From positions 1 through 45,150 of the forward strand of contig JAANWZ010000160.1 in the NCBI GenBank assembly GCA_018263585.1: a stretch of DNA of 45,150 bases, read 5' to 3'. A program made the translations under genes and the position numbers. Position 1 is the first letter of the stretch. Each line of letters starts with the position of its first letter. This document shows positions 27,394 to 36,865 of this stretch, piece after piece. The DNA comes from Calditrichota bacterium (lineage in GTDB: Bacteria > Electryoneota > Electryoneia > Electryoneales > Electryoneaceae). The notes under the pieces were generated by a model, which ran no database searches, had not been told where the DNA came from, and saw nothing but the letters and a program-made list of their open reading frames with translations.

Positions 27394-27526
27394 GACCGGG
27401 CTCCTCGTTGACGGGGACATTACAAGGGAAGGTAGATCAGGAATCGGCCCGGCGCCAGCGGGTTGAGAGGAGTTCGTGATGATGCACGCGGTGCAGAAGG
27501 GGGTGATGATCCGGCGCGGCTGTCCG

Positions 27527-27619
27527 TGTCATCCTGAATTCCCCGCGCGTCTGGTTGCGCGACCCACCGTGTCATCCTGAATTCCCCGCGCGTCTGGTTG
27601 CGCGGGGGGTGAAGGATCC
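27527..27619 (-). repeat. Palindromic element, copy 3, with a 43-bp tandem duplication of one arm
   Basis: TGTCATCCTGAATTCCCCGCGCGTCTGGTTGCGCG occurs at 27527 and 27570 (period 43); the second unit continues to GGGGGTGAAGGATCC. Confidence 0.9.
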
Positions 27620-27675
27620 ACTGGAAGCACAATCCGCTGGTTGTTTCGAAGAGACCGGATCCGGTCCCGGCGCGC

Positions 27676-27724
27676 AGATCCTTCACGGCGCGGCAGACGA
27701 ACGCCGCGCTCGTTCAGGATGACA
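27676..27724 (+). repeat. Palindromic element, copy 4 (a truncated relative lies at about 27769-27790)
   Basis: AGATCCTTCACG-GCGCGGC-AGACGAAC-GCCGCGC-TCGTTCAGGATGACA. Confidence 0.85.
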
Positions 27725-27929
27725 GATTGAGAGCCGTCGCGGGTCGCCGATCGCCACTCCCGGCGCGCAGATCGTTCACGGCGTGAGACAACCGCGTCGG
27801 GGAAGGAAAGCCCTGCGCTGAATTATACATAACGTTTCTTATCAGCGAAAGGTGTGGGACGGCGCGGGCTGGTTGCAGGCTGACGGCAGGCTGGCGAACG
27901 CCATGAACACGAGGCACGATACAGGCGGT

Positions 27930-28322
27930 TCAAAGGCTGCTGAACGTGCTGAACTGCTTGTTGTATGTCTCATGACTCATCACTTTGTAGGGCGTGATCT
28001 GAGCGCCCTTATCTACGCAGACGAGTCGATAGTGTCGGCCGAGGTTGAACACGATGACTTCACGGTTGACCGTAGTCATTCTTCTTCCGCCCAGCTTATG
28101 CGGCGGAATACCCCCGGATAGTCCGGCGAGGATAGAATCGACTTCATCGCGCTGTTCGACCGGTATATGATCGACGGAAATCGGAAGATGGTCATAGGTT
28201 CGCTTCTTTGCACCTTTCCGCTCGCGTCGCTTTCTCTTTTCTTCAGCTTCCGCGGCGCAGCGATGGCAATAACTGCCGAAACCCACATGACCGCAGGAGA
28301 ATTTCTTCTTGCGTCTGCCCAT
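27930..28322 (-). CDS. Small protein with N-terminal CxH...CxxC zinc-binding motif and possible RelE/ParE-like C-terminal half
   Basis: MGRRKKKFSCGHVGFGSYCHRC... then REVIVFNLGRHYRLVCVDKGAQITPYKVMSHETYNKQ, which has a coherent protein-like composition; lower local GC. Confidence 0.7.
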   Translation of the reverse strand: MGRRKKKFSCGHVGFGSYCHRCAAEAEEKRKRRERKGAKKRTYDHLPISVDHIPVEQRDEVDSILAGLSGGIPPHKLGGRRMTTVNREVIVFNLGRHYRLVCVDKGAQITPYKVMSHETYNKQFSTFSSL

Positions 28323-28491
28323 GATAGCTCATAGTCGCTGGATCGACCTGCGATAACCGGAGGCTAATAGTAGTCACTGCGGCTGGACCCGGGCAAGGGA
28401 ATCTGTTCGGCACGAGTGCCGAATCGGAGGATATTTCGATCGACGCCGTCTGCATCAGGAACCTGAGTGCTGCGGTTGGTTTGCATGTGAT

Positions 28492-29832
28492 TCATGCTGA
28501 CAGCGTGATTCCCGGTGTCGAACTACGCCGTGAACCGTACCCCGCCGCGAGCCCGACGATGTTCTCCCCGTACCGGTCGCGCAAATCGTCCACGGCACGG
28601 AACAGGAGCGCGCGCCGCTCGCGGAGCCGTGCGAGAAACAGGTCCTCCTGCACGCCCGCCGGCTCGCCGGGACGGATCAGTCCGGACACGGACACGCCGA
28701 CGAGGCGCACCGGGATCCGTTCCTCCTCGCGCCAGATGTCATCGAGCAGACCGCGCGCGACCTGAAACAGCTCGACAGGGTCATCGGTCCAGTCCCTTGT
28801 CACCCGCTGGTGGCTGCGGGTTCTGAAATCGTGCGTACGCAGCTTGAGCGTGACACGCCGGCCGACGAACAGGTCGCGCCGCATCCGGCGGCTCACCATC
28901 TCGCACTGGACGAGCAGTTGCTGGAGCAGACGGCTGCGTGAAGTAACGTCCCGGTGAAATGTGTGCTCATGGCCCTTCGATTTGTCATCGACCGGCTGTT
29001 CGAGCCCGATCCGGTCGATCCCTTCCGCGCCGGCCAGCTTGTTCGCGAGATCATCACCGTGCTTGCCGAGCTTCATTTCGAGCAGGTCGCGCGGGCATTC
29101 GACCAGTTGACGTATCATGTTGATATTCAAAGATTTCAGCGCCTGTTCAGTTGTCGGGCCGACGCCGGGGATTTTGCCCACCGGCAGCGGGCCGAGCCGT
29201 GCGGCGACACGGTGCGGCTCGATCACGGTGAGACCGTCCGGCTTGTTCATCCCGGACGCCATCTTCGCGACGACCCGCGACGGGCCGATCCCGACCGATG
29301 CGGTCAGCTCGAGTTCGTCCAGGATCGCCCGTTTGATCGCGGCGCCGTAATGGTAGAGGCCGCCGAACAGGTGCGCGCAGCCGGAGCCGTCGAGGAACGC
29401 CTCATCGACGCTGTACGGCTCGACCTCCGGGCTGAACCGGCGCATGATTTCCATGATCTGCAGCGAAACCCAGGTGTATTTCCCGCCTTTCGTGCTGATG
29501 TGGACAGCGTCCGGGCATAACCTTTCCGCCTTTGCGAGCGACATTCCGGAGCCGACGCCGTACCCGCGCGCGACGTAATTCGCAGTGGTGACAACCCCGC
29601 GGCTGCCCTTCGGCCCGCCGACGATCACCGGTTTTCCCCTCAGCGCCGGGTTGTCGCGCTCCTCGATCGCGGCGAAAAACGCGTCCATGTCCACGTGGAC
29701 GATGACACGGGCGCGGGTGGGATTCCGGTGCGGTTCGCCTGGCCCCAGCGCGCGCCTGTTGCTTTCCGTGAGCCGGTCGCGCACATGAGCGCGCATCATG
29801 GTTTCTATCCCCGGTTTGACGCGTTCAGCCAA
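28492..29832 (-). CDS. dinB: DNA polymerase IV (Y-family)
   Basis: VHVDMDAFFAAIEERDNPALRGKPVIVGG, ANYVARGYGVGSGMSLAKAERLCPDAV, PYSVDEAFLD. Confidence 0.95.
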   Translation of the reverse strand: MAERVKPGIETMMRAHVRDRLTESNRRALGPGEPHRNPTRARVIVHVDMDAFFAAIEERDNPALRGKPVIVGGPKGSRGVVTTANYVARGYGVGSGMSLAKAERLCPDAVHISTKGGKYTWVSLQIMEIMRRFSPEVEPYSVDEAFLDGSGCAHLFGGLYHYGAAIKRAILDELELTASVGIGPSRVVAKMASGMNKPDGLTVIEPHRVAARLGPLPVGKIPGVGPTTEQALKSLNINMIRQLVECPRDLLEMKLGKHGDDLANKLAGAEGIDRIGLEQPVDDKSKGHEHTFHRDVTSRSRLLQQLLVQCEMVSRRMRRDLFVGRRVTLKLRTHDFRTRSHQRVTRDWTDDPVELFQVARGLLDDIWREEERIPVRLVGVSVSGLIRPGEPAGVQEDLFLARLRERRALLFRAVDDLRDRYGENIVGLAAGYGSRRSSTPGITLSA

Positions 29833-29836
29833 TCAC

Positions 29837-30136
29837 TCACCCGATAAGGCAGACCCTGTCCAGCAGCCAGGCGCGCGTGTCGCCGTTGTAGGTCAGCTCA
29901 TAGACATCCGGACCGGTTGTCATCACCGAGTAGTGGTAGAACCGTGTCTGCCCCTGGTCGGAGACCCACTCGCCGTTCACCCGCTGGATGCGATAGACAC
30001 GGTCCCGCCAGCGGAACTTGAGCGGCCGGATGCGCCCGTCACGGAACAGGGCGATCAACTCGATCCTGTCGCCGATGTCCTCGTATCGCATCCTCTCATC
30101 CCTGAGCGAAACGAAGGGATCTTCTCTTATATCCAC
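29837..30136 (-). CDS. DUF6504-like small protein upstream of dinB
   Basis: RIELIALFRDGRIRPLKFRWRDRVYRIQRVNGEW...FYHYSVMTTGPDVYELTYNGDTRAWLLDRV; 4-bp gap to dinB. Confidence 0.8.
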   Translation of the reverse strand: MDIREDPFVSLRDERMRYEDIGDRIELIALFRDGRIRPLKFRWRDRVYRIQRVNGEWVSDQGQTRFYHYSVMTTGPDVYELTYNGDTRAWLLDRVCLIG

Positions 30137-30153
30137 CGGTTATTTCACAGCAA

Positions 30154-30205
30154 GATTCTTCACTTCGTCCGCGAAACAGACCGCGAACTACGTTCAGAAT
30201 GACAC
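30154..30205 (+). repeat. Palindromic element, copy 5
   Basis: AGATTCTTCACTTCGTC-CGCG-AAACAGAC-CGCG-AACTACGTTCAGAATGACA. Confidence 0.75.
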
Positions 30206-30364
30206 AAGTGGCTGTTGTTTTCAATGCGCGACAGTCCCTCAAGGGTGCTGTTTGCGTGCGTCTCGCCCGCTCTATACAAATGTTCAGTTGGAAGGTAGGA
30301 ACTCGGACGCCGCGGGTCAAGAGCGAGAGTGACTCCTCTCCCCCGCCTCCGGTACCGTGCGCGC

Positions 30365-31900
30365 TCAGAAGAAACTGCCGAGCCGGAGGCGCACGAGCAG
30401 CCCGTCCGACGGGAACCGCGCGCTGCGCATCAGTTCTAACCGAATCACATCGCGGTACGGGATGTGCACGATCAGGCCCGCCCCGTAAGAGAGATCCCAG
30501 CCGGCGCCCTGCCATTCATCCGCGTAGGAGATCGTATCCTCGTCCCCGCCGACCACACCGTAATCGGTGAACAGCGCAGCCGAGATGCCGAACTTCAGGT
30601 TTCGCGTGTAGCGCTGGATCGGCTCGAACGTGTCGATCGTGACGTAGCGGATCGGGAGGATGTCGCCGCGCAGCTCCGCGGAAGAGAGCAGCCGCCACGT
30701 CCCGGTGAACACGCTGTTCATCGCGGTGCGGATGCCGTTTTCACGGTCGAGCAGCACGTGTTCGTACGGCGGGCTGTTTCCGAGGTAGCTGCTCGCGCGG
30801 ACACGTCCGGCGAGATGGACGCGCGGGACCGGCAGATAGTAGCCCGCTATCGCGGCGAGTGGCTTCAGGTAGCTGATCGTGCGTTCATTGAGTCCGAGGC
30901 CGCCGCCGAGGGCGAACCGGACCACGTAGGCGTTATCCGGCCACGATACGTACGTGCGCGTGTCGTGTTTTGCGCCGAGTTCGAACCCGCCGAGGATGTC
31001 GCGACCGGTGCTGGACACCGTCAGGCGCAGGGGCTGTCCATCGTCGTAGGAGAACCCGCGCGAGGTTACGTGCAGATTCAGCCGCATGTCGTCTTCGAGG
31101 TTGAACCGGTAGCCGACCTCAGCGCCGAGCGAACGCTGCCGGCTCTCCACTCCTTCCCGGTCACTCAGGTATTTCGGCTCGTCCTCGTCGAGATAGCTGC
31201 CGGTGATTCCCAGCGACCACAGATGCGAGTTGCGGGACAGATAGGGGATTTTCCAGTCGAACTCGTATCCGGTGATGTAGCCGTATCTCCCGCTCACGGA
31301 CAGGAGTTCACGGCGGCCGCGGAAGTTGTTGTGTGAGATGATCGCTCCGATCGAGGTGCGCCGGGGGTCGTTCTCGTCCACGGCGAAGTAGAGCCCCGGC
31401 CAGATGTACCACAGCTCGGTGACTTCGACGATCAGCGCGGTACGACCGCCGGACATCGACCCGGTCTTCAGTTCCGCGTGGCTGAACAGGCCGATCGACT
31501 CGAGGCGTTCCCGATCCCTGCGCATCGCCCCCGCCGTTGCGGAGTCGCCGGGCTGCAACTCCATTTCGGCGAGGATCACGAACTCCTTCGTCACCCGGTT
31601 GCCGAGCACGATGATCGTGTCGATCACCGGCGGATTGCGGTACGTCTGGATCATCCGGATCGACGGGTCGACGCGTACCTGCTCCGGGCGGTCGCCGGCC
31701 GCCGGGTGGGACAGTCCGCCGCCTGTCGAATCAACCTGTCCGGTCGCCGCGGCGCCGATGGACGCGCCTGTCGCAGCGAGGACGATCCCGGCGATCAGGA
31801 GCTGAACGAGTGGCGGCCGCTGAGGAATCCGGATCGTGCGCGTCTCCGGGCCGACGCCGGCCGTGGGGGCGCGGGGTGCTCGTGCTGTCGAGTCAGGCAT
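30365..31900 (-). CDS. BamA/TamA (Omp85)-like outer-membrane protein
   Basis: POTRA-like PPVIDTIIVLGNRVTKEFVILAEMELQPGDSATAGAMRRDRERLESIGLFSHAELKT; C-terminal barrel. Confidence 0.8.
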   Translation of the reverse strand: MPDSTARAPRAPTAGVGPETRTIRIPQRPPLVQLLIAGIVLAATGASIGAAATGQVDSTGGGLSHPAAGDRPEQVRVDPSIRMIQTYRNPPVIDTIIVLGNRVTKEFVILAEMELQPGDSATAGAMRRDRERLESIGLFSHAELKTGSMSGGRTALIVEVTELWYIWPGLYFAVDENDPRRTSIGAIISHNNFRGRRELLSVSGRYGYITGYEFDWKIPYLSRNSHLWSLGITGSYLDEDEPKYLSDREGVESRQRSLGAEVGYRFNLEDDMRLNLHVTSRGFSYDDGQPLRLTVSSTGRDILGGFELGAKHDTRTYVSWPDNAYVVRFALGGGLGLNERTISYLKPLAAIAGYYLPVPRVHLAGRVRASSYLGNSPPYEHVLLDRENGIRTAMNSVFTGTWRLLSSAELRGDILPIRYVTIDTFEPIQRYTRNLKFGISAALFTDYGVVGGDEDTISYADEWQGAGWDLSYGAGLIVHIPYRDVIRLELMRSARFPSDGLLVRLRLGSFF

Positions 31901-31958
31901 GCGGGTATCCGGTTATCCCTCCGGGTCAGCCGGCAGCAAGATCGCGGATGGAAAGTGC

Positions 31959-32011
31959 GTCATTCTGAACGCAGCCCGATGTCAGTTTATCGGGCGAAGT
32001 GAAGAAGGTCC
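31959..32011 (-). repeat. Palindromic element, copy 6
   Basis: Minus strand: GGACCTTCTTCACTTC-GCCCGAT-AAACTGAC-ATCGGGC-TGCGTTCAGAATGAC. Confidence 0.8.
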
Positions 32012-32184
32012 AGCTTGGATAAGGGCGGACGATACGATGAAACTCGTGAAACAACCTATGCATAACCTCACTAATGCTCGAAAAATAGACTCGGATTCTA
32101 CAAGCTCACAGGCTTGAATCCGCGAGCAAGTTCGCATGGCCGGTACACAGATGAGACATTCTCTCCAGGAATCACTACTGGAAC

Positions 32185-32237
32185 TTCTTCACCCGCCTTC
32201 ACGCAGGCAGACGCGTGAAGCCGGCTTCAGAATGACG
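32185..32237 (+). repeat. Palindromic element, copy 7
   Basis: CTTCTTCAC-CCGCCTTCACGC-AGGCAGAC-GCGTGAAGCCGG-CTTCAGAATGAC. Confidence 0.8.
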
Positions 32238-32303
32238 GCTCGGCCACCCGGATCTGATCGAAGTTCCGGCCGACCCGAGTACTCGGCAACCGCTCGGCCG
32301 GAT

Positions 32304-34142
32304 TCACCAGCGATAGACGAGCGAGACGTCGAACCGGTCGAGCCGGTCGCGGTCGCTCGCATTGCTGTCCTCCACGTTCTGCAGCGCCACTTCCACGGAG
32401 ATGTAGAGGTTGCTGAAGTCCCGTGTCCGCGCGCGGAAGAACGGCCCGTACACGTGGTAGTTCGTGATTCGGGTGCGCTCGCCGCCACCGGCGGGCCCGG
32501 GATCGAGCCGGTCCTCTTCACGGCGCTGCACATGGTAACCCGCGGCGAGCACGAGATGGGACCAGAACTCGCGAGCGAGGGACGCGGACCAGTACCACGC
32601 CCGCTTTTCATCCGACACCTGCTGCACGAACCTGCTCCACTGGAGTCGGCCGCGGTCTTCGAGGTCAATCCGCCCACTCACTGTCGCATGCGCGTCGAGA
32701 GGCAACGGCAGCCGGAGTGTGTCCGACGCCGACCAGCGCCGAAACACGTTGCTGCGCACCGTCGCGCCGGCGCTCTCAAAATCGTAGTCCGTGTAGTTCG
32801 CGAGCAGCTCGAACTGCGCGCGGTTGCGCCAGCCCGGACCGGGAGTCCAGACAACACCGGGCGCGAGCCGGAACACGCGGTTCCAGCGGTTGTCCGCCGA
32901 ACGTTCACGGTGCAGGTTGACGAGGTGGTCGAGCAGGACGAATGCATCGACGGTCACGCGCGTGCCCGGCATGATGAGCACGCTCGCCGAAGCGGTCACC
33001 CGGTAGATGAGCCGGTCGCGGTCGGATGTCTCCAGGCTGTCCGGCGAATCGTAGCGCCACTTCTCGCCGCTCGTGCGTATCCTGAGCGTGTCGCTGATTC
33101 CGCGCCGTTCCGCACGAACCGTCAGCACCTGGTTGCGGCCGAGGATCAGCTCGCCGTACGTGCGGTCCTCGAGCCCGATCCGGTACGTGAGATCGCCGGT
33201 CCACCGTCGCCAGTAACCGGTGAGGCCGAGATTGTGGATGAAGTCGGTCTCGTCGCTCGGACCGGGCCCGCCGCCGTGATAGTCAACGCTCCGCTTGCGG
33301 AAGCTGAGATTGTACTCCCCGGAGATCCGGTCGTGTAACGGCGCGCTCAGGCGGTTGTCCACCTGGATCTCGTCGCTGATCCGGTTCACGATCTGCCCGT
33401 CGCTGCCGAAGAACAGGTCGGAGCGCCGGTTCTGCCATGACGTCGCGAGCTGGTTGTGTGCATCGCCGAACTCGTTGACCGTGAGCACGCGCGCGAACAC
33501 ACGGTGGTTTCGCCGATCGCCGTACCGGTTGAGCCAGCCGTCCGCCTCGACATCGACCCCGCTTTCGGCGACGTCGGCCCAGAACAGGCTCCCGCGCCCG
33601 GAAATCCCACCGCCGCTGCCCTCGAGCTGCCGGTCGAACGACCCGCCGACGAGCAGCCGGCCCTCGACGGACGCGTTCGGTGTGTACGAAAGCCCGGCGC
33701 GCGTGATCGAACGGCTGATCCGGATGTCCTGCCCGAGTGAGGGAGGCTGCGGCGGGGATTCGAGCGAATGGTCGGCGGGGTACGGCCTGAACGCGCCACG
33801 GTCGCTGAGGAACGGCGCCCGGCGGTCCTGGAAATCCTGGCCCTGCAGTTCGAGTTCGAGCTCGATCACATCGGTGAGGCGGCGGGACGCGTCGATGCGC
33901 GCGTCGAAGTCGTTCTTCCACTGGGATTCGTAACCCTGCAGGCTGCGTTCGGTGAGCTCGCCGTAGCCGAACGAGACGAGCCGGAACGATTCCGACTCAC
34001 TCCTGATCGCCTCCTCGACCCGCCATGTCCTCGTGTCCAGCTCCTGCTGGAAGCGGGCGGTGAGCGAATCGGGCGACTGCCCCGATGCCACGGCGGGAAC
34101 CAGCAGCACCAGCGCGATCCGGTGCGGCCGGATCCGGCTCAC
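32304..34142 (-). CDS. Uncharacterised outer-membrane beta-barrel-like protein
   Basis: Signal peptide ending VASG|QSPD, many amphipathic strands, C-terminus NLYISVEVALQNVEDSNASDRDRLDRFDVSLVYRW typical of barrel termini; 4-bp overlap with DUF502 gene. Confidence 0.75.
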   Translation of the reverse strand: MSRIRPHRIALVLLVPAVASGQSPDSLTARFQQELDTRTWRVEEAIRSESESFRLVSFGYGELTERSLQGYESQWKNDFDARIDASRRLTDVIELELELQGQDFQDRRAPFLSDRGAFRPYPADHSLESPPQPPSLGQDIRISRSITRAGLSYTPNASVEGRLLVGGSFDRQLEGSGGGISGRGSLFWADVAESGVDVEADGWLNRYGDRRNHRVFARVLTVNEFGDAHNQLATSWQNRRSDLFFGSDGQIVNRISDEIQVDNRLSAPLHDRISGEYNLSFRKRSVDYHGGGPGPSDETDFIHNLGLTGYWRRWTGDLTYRIGLEDRTYGELILGRNQVLTVRAERRGISDTLRIRTSGEKWRYDSPDSLETSDRDRLIYRVTASASVLIMPGTRVTVDAFVLLDHLVNLHRERSADNRWNRVFRLAPGVVWTPGPGWRNRAQFELLANYTDYDFESAGATVRSNVFRRWSASDTLRLPLPLDAHATVSGRIDLEDRGRLQWSRFVQQVSDEKRAWYWSASLAREFWSHLVLAAGYHVQRREEDRLDPGPAGGGERTRITNYHVYGPFFRARTRDFSNLYISVEVALQNVEDSNASDRDRLDRFDVSLVYRW

Positions 34143-34888
34143 TCGTCCGGATCTCGCCGCTGCGGGGGCAGGTAGTCGCCCTCATGCAACGGGCGCAGCC
34201 GGATCCCGAGCCGGCGGGCCGCCTCCCGTGACCCGCCGCCGGCGCGGCCGACGATCGCGCCGGCCGAGATGACCAGCTTGAGCGCCTCCTCCACCGACAT
34301 GTTCAGGTACGCGACGTCCTTCTTCGGTACGAACAGCAGGTACCCCGAGGTCGGGTTCGGAGTCGTCGGCACGAAGATGCTGATCACATCCTCCGCGATC
34401 GAATCCTGCGGCGCCCCTTTCGTGTCCTGCGTGACAAACCCGATGCTGTACACGTGCGACTTCGGGTACTCGATCATCACCGCGTACTTGAACACCTCCT
34501 TCTGCCCGCCGAGCAGCGCCTGCGAGATCTGCAGGATCGCCACGTACACCTTGTTCACGAGCGGAATCCGCTCGAACCACTTGTTCACGAGCAGAACGAG
34601 GCGGTTGCCGAGGTACTGCTTCGAGAACCAGCCGGCGAGCACGATCAGCGCGAGCAGCGTGATGAACCCGAGCCCGTACAGGATCTGCTGCTGGAAGAAC
34701 GGGATCCCGATCACTTCCCCGAGCAGGTACTGGATCGGCCGCCCGAGCAGGCTGTCCATCACGATGAACAGGTTGACGATGATCCAGATCGTGATCATCA
34801 CCGGACCGAGCACGAGCAGGCCGGTGACGAAATAGCCGCGCAGCCGCTTCCATCCAGAATCCGGCACCTGTTTCCTTGCAATCGCCAT
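34139..34888 (-). CDS. DUF502 family membrane protein
   Basis: LRGYFVTGLLVLGPVMITIWIIVNLF...IPLVNKVYVAILQISQALLGGQKEVFKYAVMIEYPKSHVYSIGFVT...VFVPTTPNPTSGYLLFVPKKDV. Confidence 0.9.
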   Translation of the reverse strand: MAIARKQVPDSGWKRLRGYFVTGLLVLGPVMITIWIIVNLFIVMDSLLGRPIQYLLGEVIGIPFFQQQILYGLGFITLLALIVLAGWFSKQYLGNRLVLLVNKWFERIPLVNKVYVAILQISQALLGGQKEVFKYAVMIEYPKSHVYSIGFVTQDTKGAPQDSIAEDVISIFVPTTPNPTSGYLLFVPKKDVAYLNMSVEEALKLVISAGAIVGRAGGGSREAARRLGIRLRPLHEGDYLPPQRRDPDE

Positions 34889-34933
34889 CTGGACTCCCGA
34901 TCCACTGCCCGCCGGCTGAGCGCCGGATTCCTG

Positions 34934-35782
34934 TCATTTCAGGTACTTGAACAGCTCCGTGTCCGGCGGGAGCACGAGTGTCGTGTTCTCATCGAGCGTC
35001 TTCCGGTACATCTCGAGCGTGCGGGTGAAGTCGTAGAAATCGGGATCGCGGTTGAACGCGTTCGCGAAGATCGCGATCGCCTCCGCCTCCGCTTCCCCGT
35101 GGATCACCTTCGCTTTCCGGTACGCTTCCGCCTTGATCACTTTCACTTCCTTGTCCGCCTGCGAACGGATCACCTGCGCCTGCTCTTCGCCCTCGCTGCG
35201 GTACAGGTTCGCGATCCGTTCACGTTCCGCCCGCATCCGCCGGTAGATCGCATCCTCATTCTCGGGCGGCAGGTCGGTGCGCTTGATCCGCACGTCAAGC
35301 ACTTCGATCCCGTAATCGACCGACTTCTCTTTCGCGCTTTCGGTAACGGCGACCATGATCTCCTCACGGTTCACCGAGACGATCTCCTCCATTTCGTGCT
35401 GGCCGAGCTCGCGCAGCAGGTCGGAATAGATGATGTCGTCGAGGCGCGCCTGCGCTCCGCTCTCTGTAGCGACCGTCTGCCGGAAAAGCAGCGGGTCGGT
35501 TATCCGCCAGCGCGCGTACGCGTCGATCACCATGTTCTTCTTGTCTTCGGTGACGACGATGTTCGGCGGGCTATCGTAGATGAGAAGGCGCCGTTCGAAT
35601 CGCTCGATCGTGCGGAACGGAGGTGGGAGCTTGAAATGCAGCCCCGGCTCCGTCACCGCCTCAAGCGGTTTGCCGAACTGGAGGATCAGCACCTGTTCCG
35701 TCTCATTCACTGTGAACGTGATCAGCCCGAACACGATCAGCAGGACGACAACGATGATCACGATTCTGACGACTGGTTTCAT
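34934..35782 (-). CDS. hflC: HflC, SPFH/band-7 protease modulator
   Basis: TVNETEQVLILQFGKPLEAVTEPGLHFKLPPPFRTIERFERRLLIYDSPP; YGIEVLDVRIKRTDLPPENEDAIYRRMRAERERIA. Confidence 0.93.
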   Translation of the reverse strand: MKPVVRIVIIVVVLLIVFGLITFTVNETEQVLILQFGKPLEAVTEPGLHFKLPPPFRTIERFERRLLIYDSPPNIVVTEDKKNMVIDAYARWRITDPLLFRQTVATESGAQARLDDIIYSDLLRELGQHEMEEIVSVNREEIMVAVTESAKEKSVDYGIEVLDVRIKRTDLPPENEDAIYRRMRAERERIANLYRSEGEEQAQVIRSQADKEVKVIKAEAYRKAKVIHGEAEAEAIAIFANAFNRDPDFYDFTRTLEMYRKTLDENTTLVLPPDTELFKYLK

Positions 35783-36804
35783 CGTCCCGATCCTCCCTGT
35801 TTGCTGTTGGACTCCGCCGCCTGTCCGAAGGTCTTTGCACCGACGACGTTGATCAGTTCGCCGCCGTTCGGCGTCTGCATGATGTACTTGTTCAGCCCGG
35901 GCAGCACTTCTTCCATCGTTTCGAGCAGCATTCGTTTGCGGGTGACGGTCGGCGCCTTCCCGTATTCAACGAGCACCGCCTTGAAGTTCTCGGCGTCACC
36001 CTCGGCCCGTTTCACTCGTTCCTGGGCCAACCCCTGAGCGTCGAGCACCATCTTCTCCGCCTCACCGCGCGCGCGCGGGATCAGGTTGTTCGCATACCCC
36101 TGCGCCTCGTTGACCAGACGCGCTTTGTCCTCCTTCGCGGAAGCAACTTCACGGAACGCGTCCGCCACCTGCTCCGGAGGGAGCACGTCCTTGAGCTGGA
36201 GCTGGGTCACGGTCACCCCGGTCACGTACTCGCTCAGGATCGTCTGCAGATTATCCATCGTTTCCGCCTGGATCTGCCCCTTGCCGGTTGTCAGCACTTC
36301 GTCGATCCCGTGCTTCCCGACAACCTGCCGGATCACAGCCTCGGTCGCGGCGTGCACTGTCTGCGGAACATCGCGGACGACGAACAGGTACTTGACCGGG
36401 TCCGTGATCTTGTACTGCACGATCAGGTCGATATCGACGATGTTCAGGCTCCCGGAAAGCATGAGCGACTCCTCGGACACGTCCACAACCCGGTCGCGGC
36501 GGGGATCGTAGCGGAATCCGATCTCGATCCGCTTCACCTCGGTCACCTTCGGCTTGTCCACGGTCTCGATCGGGTACGGTATGTGGTAGTTCAACCCTGA
36601 CCGTTCCAGTCGCGTGAACTCGCCGAACGTGCGGACAACACCGGCCTGGTCGGGGCCGATCACGTGCACGCCTGTGAGCAGCCAGATCACGGCCACGACA
36701 ATCACGAGCCCGATTCCGCTCCGCCCGAACAGCCGGCCGAAGTCAGGCAGACGAACCGTTTCGTCGCCGATCCGGTAGTACTTGTACGGTATCTTCATGT
36801 TCAT
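35779..36804 (-). CDS. hflK: HflK, SPFH/band-7 protease modulator
   Basis: VHVIGPDQAGVVRTFGEFTRLERSGLNYHIPYPIETVDKPKVTEVKRIEIGFR; ATGA overlap with hflC; start trimmed to MNMKIPYKYY. Confidence 0.92.
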   Translation of the reverse strand: MNMKIPYKYYRIGDETVRLPDFGRLFGRSGIGLVIVVAVIWLLTGVHVIGPDQAGVVRTFGEFTRLERSGLNYHIPYPIETVDKPKVTEVKRIEIGFRYDPRRDRVVDVSEESLMLSGSLNIVDIDLIVQYKITDPVKYLFVVRDVPQTVHAATEAVIRQVVGKHGIDEVLTTGKGQIQAETMDNLQTILSEYVTGVTVTQLQLKDVLPPEQVADAFREVASAKEDKARLVNEAQGYANNLIPRARGEAEKMVLDAQGLAQERVKRAEGDAENFKAVLVEYGKAPTVTRKRMLLETMEEVLPGLNKYIMQTPNGGELINVVGAKTFGQAAESNSKQGGSGR

Positions 36805-36865
36805 TCCTCCGTTGCGGAGTGTGACGACGCGGCCGGATGCCCGTCGTCCCATGTGATCCGGTCCA

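Noticed and set aside
34454-36037. 527-aa plus-strand ORF across DUF502/HflC/HflK
   Set aside because: Spans several recognised genes on the opposite strand; repetitive RVRREH-like composition.
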